Below, piece after piece: positions 60,232-64,000 of a stretch of 64,000 nt of DNA. The notes beneath the pieces are model-generated. The model was not told the DNA's origin. It ran no database searches and saw only the letters and a program-made list of their open reading frames with translations. The stretch lies in contig NZ_VKAA01000003.1 of the NCBI RefSeq assembly GCF_007096635.1, positions 280,335 to 344,334 on the forward strand, read 5' to 3'. Source of the DNA: Mycolicibacterium sp. 018/SC-01/001 (GTDB lineage: Bacteria > Actinomycetota > Actinomycetes > Mycobacteriales > Mycobacteriaceae). Within the stretch, counting starts at the first letter, position 1. Each line of letters starts with the position of its first letter. Position numbers and translations under genes: made by a program.

Positions 60232-61017
60232 TCAGATGCCCTGCCATGCGGGCTTGCTGCGGTACGTCTCGCGGTAGTAGTCGATGAGCTGGAGCCGCCG
60301 TGCGGCGGAGTCGTCGAGCAGCACGGTCACGTGCGGATGGTGCTGCAGTACCGTCGCCGGCCACATCGCGCTGACCGCCCCTTCGACCAGGTGGTGCACC
60401 GCCTCGGCCTTGCCTCGCCCCGTCGCCACCAGCACGACGTGCCGCGCCTCGCAGATGGTGCCGAGCCCCTGCGTCAGGCAGTGGGTAGGTACCGCATCCA
60501 CGTCGTCGTCGAAGAACCGGGCATTGTCGAGGCGGGTCTGATGGGTCAGCGTCTTGATCCGCGTGCGGGAGGCCAGCGACGAGCCCGGCTCGTTGAACCC
60601 GATGTGCCCGTCGGTGCCGATCCCGAGGATCTGCAGGTCCACCCCGCCGGCGGCGCGCATGGCCGCCTCATAGGCTGCGCATGCGGCCGGGATGTCGTCG
60701 GCCAGGCCGTCGGGACCCTGTACCGCACCGTCGGCGAAATCCAGGCGGGCTGCGAACACTGCGTCGATGACGTTGCGATAGCGCTCGGGGTGATCGGCGG
60801 GCAGGCCGACGTATTCGTCGAGGGTGAACCCCGTGGCCTGCCGGAACGACAGCTCTCCCGCCTCGTATCGGGTGACCAGTTCGGCGTAGATGCCCAACGG
60901 GGATGAGCCGGTGGCCAATCCGAGAACCGCATCGGGTTTGCGGATCAGCAACGCCGAGACCGCGTCGGCGGCAACGCGACCGATGGCGGCGGCATCCTGC
61001 AGGACAACGACTTCCAT
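60232..61017 (-). CDS. nagB: glucosamine-6-phosphate deaminase
   Basis: 261 residues, normal length. LGLATGSSPLGIYAELV is the sugar-phosphate loop, TGFTLDEYVGLPADHPERY has the catalytic Asp region, and ILGIGTDGHIGFNEPGSSL the catalytic Asp-His motif of NagB. It turns glucosamine-6-P into fructose-6-P and ammonia. Its ATG overlaps the EIIA stop (TGATG). Confidence 0.94.
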   Translation of the reverse strand: MEVVVLQDAAAIGRVAADAVSALLIRKPDAVLGLATGSSPLGIYAELVTRYEAGELSFRQATGFTLDEYVGLPADHPERYRNVIDAVFAARLDFADGAVQGPDGLADDIPAACAAYEAAMRAAGGVDLQILGIGTDGHIGFNEPGSSLASRTRIKTLTHQTRLDNARFFDDDVDAVPTHCLTQGLGTICEARHVVLVATGRGKAEAVHHLVEGAVSAMWPATVLQHHPHVTVLLDDSAARRLQLIDYYRETYRSKPAWQGI

Positions 61018-61487
61018 CAGGAACCGGCCGTGAACAGTCCGTCACCCGCACTCAGTACCGCGCCCTCGAGCACGGCCTCGTCCGGCGTGATGTTGTCGGG
61101 CTCGCGCTCGTCCATCACCACAACGGGCACAATGGGATTCAGCCCCTTGGCCACGATACCTGGCACGTCGTACGTGGTGACGGTCTGACCCGCGGTCACC
61201 TCGTCACCTTGACTCACGTGGGTGGTGAATCCCTCGCCCTCGAGAGCGACGGTGTCGAGGCCCAGGTGGACCAGCACACCGACGTTGTCGGCCGTCATGA
61301 TCACATAGGCGTGCGGCATCAGCTTGAGCACCTTGCCACTGACCGGAGCGACCGCGTCGACCACCTCGTGTGGCGGATCCACCGCCGCGCCGTAGCCGAC
61401 CATGCCTGCGGAGAACACCGGATCGGGGACATCGGACAGGGGGACCGCGCGCCCCCGAACAGGGGCGAGGACGGATGTGGTGCTCAC
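61017..61487 (-). CDS. PTS glucose-type EIIA component
   Basis: 156 residues of the EIIA-Glc (Crr-like) family. The phosphoryl-accepting His74 lies in VGVLVHLGLDTVALEGEGF and the family motif before it is PHAYVIMTADN. It accepts phosphate from HPr and gives it to the EIIB domain; the nearest is NagE encoded divergently, which lacks an EIIA part. The GTG at 61487 has AAAGGAG 8 nt upstream; no start upstream fits. First gene of the EIIA-nagB-nagA unit. Confidence 0.92.
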   Translation of the reverse strand: MSTTSVLAPVRGRAVPLSDVPDPVFSAGMVGYGAAVDPPHEVVDAVAPVSGKVLKLMPHAYVIMTADNVGVLVHLGLDTVALEGEGFTTHVSQGDEVTAGQTVTTYDVPGIVAKGLNPIVPVVVMDEREPDNITPDEAVLEGAVLSAGDGLFTAGS

Positions 61488-61501
61488 GGGTGCGACTCCT
61501 T

Positions 61502-61533
61502 TTGGTCGATCGGATGAAAGCCGATCGCACCAA
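61502..61533. promoter_or_regulatory. inverted repeat in the nag divergent promoter
   Basis: TTGGT-CGATCGG, 7-nt spacer, CCGATCG-C-ACCAA: a 12-bp dyad with one bulged base between EIIA and nagE. A TATTCT hexamer (minus strand, 61533-61538) at its edge would place the EIIA start of transcription inside it. It may be the operator of a GlcNAc-responsive repressor (GntR/DasR-like or ROK), which is not in the window; if transcribed it would fold next to the EIIA ribosome site. Confidence 0.5.
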
Positions 61534-61591
61534 GAATAGGCTTGCAGAACTTGCGCACGGGCACGAAACCGGCGAGAAGGAAGGCTGACCT

Positions 61592-63154
61592 GTGACGGAT
61601 CGATCTGCGAAACCACAAGAAGCGCAGAGCAAGTCGGGTATGCGGATACCGGGATTCGCTCAGTTGCAACGGCTGGGCAAGAGCCTCATGCTGCCGATCG
61701 CGGTGCTGCCGGCCGCCGGAATCCTGCTGCGTCTCGGGCAGCCGGATCTGCTCGGGCGCATCGACACACCCGTCATCGGAGCCTTCTTCAAGGCGATGAG
61801 CGCCGCCGGGGACGCGCTGTTCACCAACCTGCCGCTGCTGTTCGCCGTCGGTGTCGCCATCGGCTTCGCGAAGAAGGCCGACGGGTCGACCGCGCTGTCA
61901 GCCGTCGTCGGATACCTCGTGGTACAGGCCGTGTTCAAGACCATGTCGCCGATCGTGCTGGCCGGTCAGGTCGACAAATCCGGGGATCAGGCGCTGATCA
62001 ACTACAGCGTGTTCGCGGGCATCGTCGTCGGGTTGCTGACGGCGTGGCTGTTCGATCGCTACCACACGATCGAGTTGCCTTCGTATCTCGGCTTCTTCGG
62101 CGGCAGACGCTTCGTGCCGATCGTCGTGTCGTTGGCGTGTCTGTTCCTGGCGTTCGCGATGAGCTACTTCTACCCGATCTTCGACGCCGGTCTGACCGGC
62201 CTCGGTGAGTTCATCGGTGGCTCCGGAGCAATCGGCGCGTTCGTCTACGGCTTCGCCAACCGCATGCTGATCCCGCTGGGGCTGCACCACATTCCGAACT
62301 CCTACATCTGGTTCCTCTACGGCGACTACCAGACACCGAGCGGGGAGAACGTCACCGGCGAACTCACCCGCTTCGCCGCGGGCGACCCGACGGCCGGCCA
62401 CCTCACCTCGGGCTTCTACCCCATCCTGATGTTCGGGCTGCCTGCTGCGGCGCTGGCGATGATCCATGTCGCGAACAAGAAGCAGCGCAAGGTCGCCGTC
62501 GGCATCCTGTCGGCCGCGGCCCTCACTGCGTTCCTGACCGGTGTCACCGAGCCTCTCGAGTTCGCGTTCATGTTCGTCGCGTTCCCGCTCTACGTCATCC
62601 ATGCTGTGCTGACGGGCCTGTCGTTGGCGATCGCCTACCTGCTCGACATCCACCTCGGGTTCTCGTTCTCCGCCGGGCTGATCGACCTGCTGCTCTACGG
62701 CACGGCGCCGGCCGCGAAGAACATCCCGCTGCTGATCGGCATGGGTGTGGTGTTCTTCGTCGTCTACTACCTGCTGTTCCGGTTCGCGATCGTGAAGTTC
62801 GACATGCGCACCCCCGGACGCGAACCCGAGGCCGAGTTCGACGCCGAGGAGCAGGCGAACCTGGAGGAGGGCGGTGAGGCCGCACCCTCGCCGTCGGGCA
62901 CGACAGCAGTCGTTGCGCCGGCCACGTCCAAAGCCGAGCAATTGATCGCGGCCTTCGGGGGCCGGGAGAACCTGGTCAACGTCGACGCCTGCATCACGCG
63001 GCTGCGCATGGAGGTCGCCGACAAATCGAAGGTCGACCAGGCCCGTCTCAAAGCGCTCGGCGCCGCCGGCGTGATCGAGGTGGGCAACAACGTGCAGGCG
63101 GTGTTCGGCACTCGGGCCGAAGCGCTGAAGAACGACATCAGGGACGTCCTGTAG
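61592..63154 (+). CDS. nagE: PTS N-acetylglucosamine-specific EIICB
   Basis: 520 residues. EIIC domain (about 20-400): [21 protein letters not shown] starts the fold, [22 protein letters not shown] and [15 protein letters not shown] are the substrate-pocket segments of the glucose/GlcNAc family. EIIB domain (about 440-520): [17 protein letters not shown] with phosphorylated Cys467. NagE-type rather than glucose-type is inferred from the divergent nagA/nagB. No EI or HPr gene is in the window. GTG start with AAGGAAGG 7 nt upstream. Confidence 0.92.
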   Translation: MTDRSAKPQEAQSKSGMRIPGFAQLQRLGKSLMLPIAVLPAAGILLRLGQPDLLGRIDTPVIGAFFKAMSAAGDALFTNLPLLFAVGVAIGFAKKADGSTALSAVVGYLVVQAVFKTMSPIVLAGQVDKSGDQALINYSVFAGIVVGLLTAWLFDRYHTIELPSYLGFFGGRRFVPIVVSLACLFLAFAMSYFYPIFDAGLTGLGEFIGGSGAIGAFVYGFANRMLIPLGLHHIPNSYIWFLYGDYQTPSGENVTGELTRFAAGDPTAGHLTSGFYPILMFGLPAAALAMIHVANKKQRKVAVGILSAAALTAFLTGVTEPLEFAFMFVAFPLYVIHAVLTGLSLAIAYLLDIHLGFSFSAGLIDLLLYGTAPAAKNIPLLIGMGVVFFVVYYLLFRFAIVKFDMRTPGREPEAEFDAEEQANLEEGGEAAPSPSGTTAVVAPATSKAEQLIAAFGGRENLVNVDACITRLRMEVADKSKVDQARLKALGAAGVIEVGNNVQAVFGTRAEALKNDIRDVL

Positions 63155-63172
63155 TTCCCCAGCGCTGGTGGG

Positions 63173-63601
63173 TCAGCCGACCTTCTGCAACTGGAACGGG
63201 CTCTGGGTGACGACGCCGCCCGCGCACCCGTAGTTCGAATCCGACGACACGACGCCGGCGAGCGTCACCGGGTCGATCGTCATCGATACCACGGCGGGTT
63301 CGTAATGGCCGTCGTCGCAGGTGAGGCCACCTGGCTTGGACACGGTGAAGGCCCAGCGACCGTCGGTGAACGTCGTCGGTGTGGTCCAGCCCTGGTTGCT
63401 CGCGACGGTCCCGGTGCACCCGGCCGGGCTGCAACTCGTCGCGATGGTCCACACGTTGTACGGGTCTCCGTCGGTGGAGCTGTAGGTGCCGTTGAGGAGC
63501 GGCGGATCGGCGGCCGCCGTACCGGCGAGGGTCAGCGCGGCCACCGCCGGTGCGGCGACGGCGCTGATCGTGCAGAGAAGCGTGCGGAAAACCCTTGCCA
63601 T
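63173..63601 (-). CDS. secreted mycobacterial beta-domain protein, unknown
   Basis: 142 residues. Signal peptide ending ...GTAAADPP, then a mature domain of about 110 residues with paired Cys (TSCSPAGCTGT, LTCDDGHYEP, YGCAGG). LLNGTYSSTDGDPYNVWTIATSC and GRWAFTV resemble the many exported mycobacterial proteins with a short G-x-Y...W-x-(I/V) beta pattern. The ATG at 63601 gives a normal signal peptide. TACATT lies 10 nt upstream. No function recognised. Confidence 0.75.
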   Translation of the reverse strand: MARVFRTLLCTISAVAAPAVAALTLAGTAAADPPLLNGTYSSTDGDPYNVWTIATSCSPAGCTGTVASNQGWTTPTTFTDGRWAFTVSKPGGLTCDDGHYEPAVVSMTIDPVTLAGVVSSDSNYGCAGGVVTQSPFQLQKVG

Positions 63602-63729
63602 AATGTCTCGCAATGTACGGCCTGGTCAGGGTGGGAAGCGGCAGGCCGAACGGTTGTGTCCGTTGTGTCGCCGAACCGAGATCTGACGGTGCCGGACCGC
63701 CCTGGGGGGCGATCCGGCACCGCCGTCGA

Positions 63730-64000
63730 TCACAGCGGAATCCAGATCCCGAAGAACCAGAAGCCCCACGCGTGGAACCCGGGATCGAAGACCGGGATCA
63801 CCCGGTGGCCCCAGTAGTCGAAGGGCGGCGGCGGCGGTCCCCACGGCGGTGGCAGGGGACCATGCGGTGGTGGCGGCGGAGGCGGACCCCAACCCCACGG
63901 GGCCGGACCGTCACCCCACGGCGGCCGGTGGCCACGCCAGCCCGGCCCGTCCGGAGGACCCCAGTCATGCGGCGGAGGGGGACCCCAGTTCGGGGGTGGT
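63730..64000 (-). CDS. Pro/Trp/Gly-rich protein, C-terminal part only
   Basis: An open frame from the right edge to the TGA at 63730 codes at least 90 residues. Repeated NWGPPPP, DWGPPDGPG, PPWGDGPAPWGWGPP units are followed by DYWGHRVIPVFDPGF and an aromatic end HAWGFWFFGIWIPL. Codon usage is G/C-ending and the frame has no stop for its whole length. The start lies outside the window. Similar Pro/Trp-rich exported proteins with aromatic C termini are known in mycobacteria; the aromatic end may insert in a membrane. Role unknown. Confidence 0.6.
   Translation of the reverse strand, partial: PPPNWGPPPPHDWGPPDGPGWRGHRPPWGDGPAPWGWGPPPPPPPHGPLPPPWGPPPPPFDYWGHRVIPVFDPGFHAWGFWFFGIWIPL

Noticed and set aside
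1..64000. tRNA, rRNA, insertion sequences, prophage or conjugative elements
   Set aside because: No cloverleaf-like intergenic sequence, transposase, integrase or terminal repeat was found; the 13E12 gene alone is not evidence of a prophage.

Overview
The window is high-GC actinobacterial DNA, almost certainly chromosomal DNA of a rapidly growing Mycobacterium (Mycolicibacterium). Evidence for this is several genes recognisable as orthologues of M. tuberculosis Rv0269c (LigD-type primase-polymerase), fadD2 (Rv0270), fadE6 (Rv0271c, same 731-residue length), Rv0275c/Rv0276 (TetR and DUF2236), tam (Rv0294), stf0 (Rv0295c) and the Rv0296c sulfatase, in the same relative order. Other support comes from small proteins with mycobacterial-type signal peptides, a DUF222/13E12 HNH gene with a mycobacterial SOS box, and the very frequent leaderless-gene layout (a TAnnnT hexamer 6-7 nt before the start codon). 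No rRNA, tRNA, insertion sequence, prophage or CRISPR array was seen. Coding density is very high: no gene-free stretch exceeds about 220 bp.

Layout: 0-16 kb is a lipid and acyl-CoA block: the start of an NCS2 permease, a pair of translationally coupled acyl-CoA dehydrogenases, a STAS protein, a primase-polymerase divergent from fadD2, an SDR, fadE6 behind a 2-hydroxyacid dehydrogenase/EthD/DUF2000 run, an AsnC regulator, a TetR-bicupin pair and a DUF2236 oxygenase. 15-22 kb holds an alpha/beta hydrolase, tam, and a sulfation cassette (sulfatase, stf0, cysD, cysNC) in which PAPS synthesis is coupled by overlapping codons to the trehalose sulfotransferase. In M. tuberculosis the ESX-3 locus lies between the Rv0276-like and tam-side genes; here these flanks touch. 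22-34 kb has envelope genes (PAP2 phosphatase, a PAP2-diacylglycerol kinase fusion, a YkuD-fold protein), a membrane-anchored Hsp70-like protein with a long Thr tail, and a five-gene peptide ABC transporter. 34-43 kb is accessory-looking: SOS-controlled HNH gene, secreted LAS-type protein, an SDR and CGNR regulator sharing a divergent promoter with a perfect 16-bp palindrome, a PLP desulfhydrase/deaminase, epoxide hydrolase, acetyltransferase and FAD monooxygenase.

43-51 kb contains sodA divergent from a nickel permease with repeated CATCTG/CAGATG half-sites, an SDR, a polyamine-type ABC transporter operon and an MFS exporter. 51-59 kb is rich in secreted proteins: a 17-residue-repeat protein, hemerythrin divergent from an SQR-like oxidoreductase, an alpha/beta hydrolase-lipocalin fusion, a 51-residue DUF2256 zinc protein, a GH16 beta-glucanase and a class-3-like lipase. 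59-63 kb is an N-acetylglucosamine uptake and catabolism module (nagA, nagB, EIIA on one strand; nagE on the other). The right edge has a secreted protein and the C-terminal part of a Pro/Trp-rich protein. The observations most worth following are the linked sulfation cassette, the closed-up ESX-3 position, the sodA/nicT operator repeats, the palindrome over the leaderless promoter of an SDR lacking its catalytic Tyr, and the hydrolase-lipocalin fusion. All functions come from reading the sequence; no database search was run.
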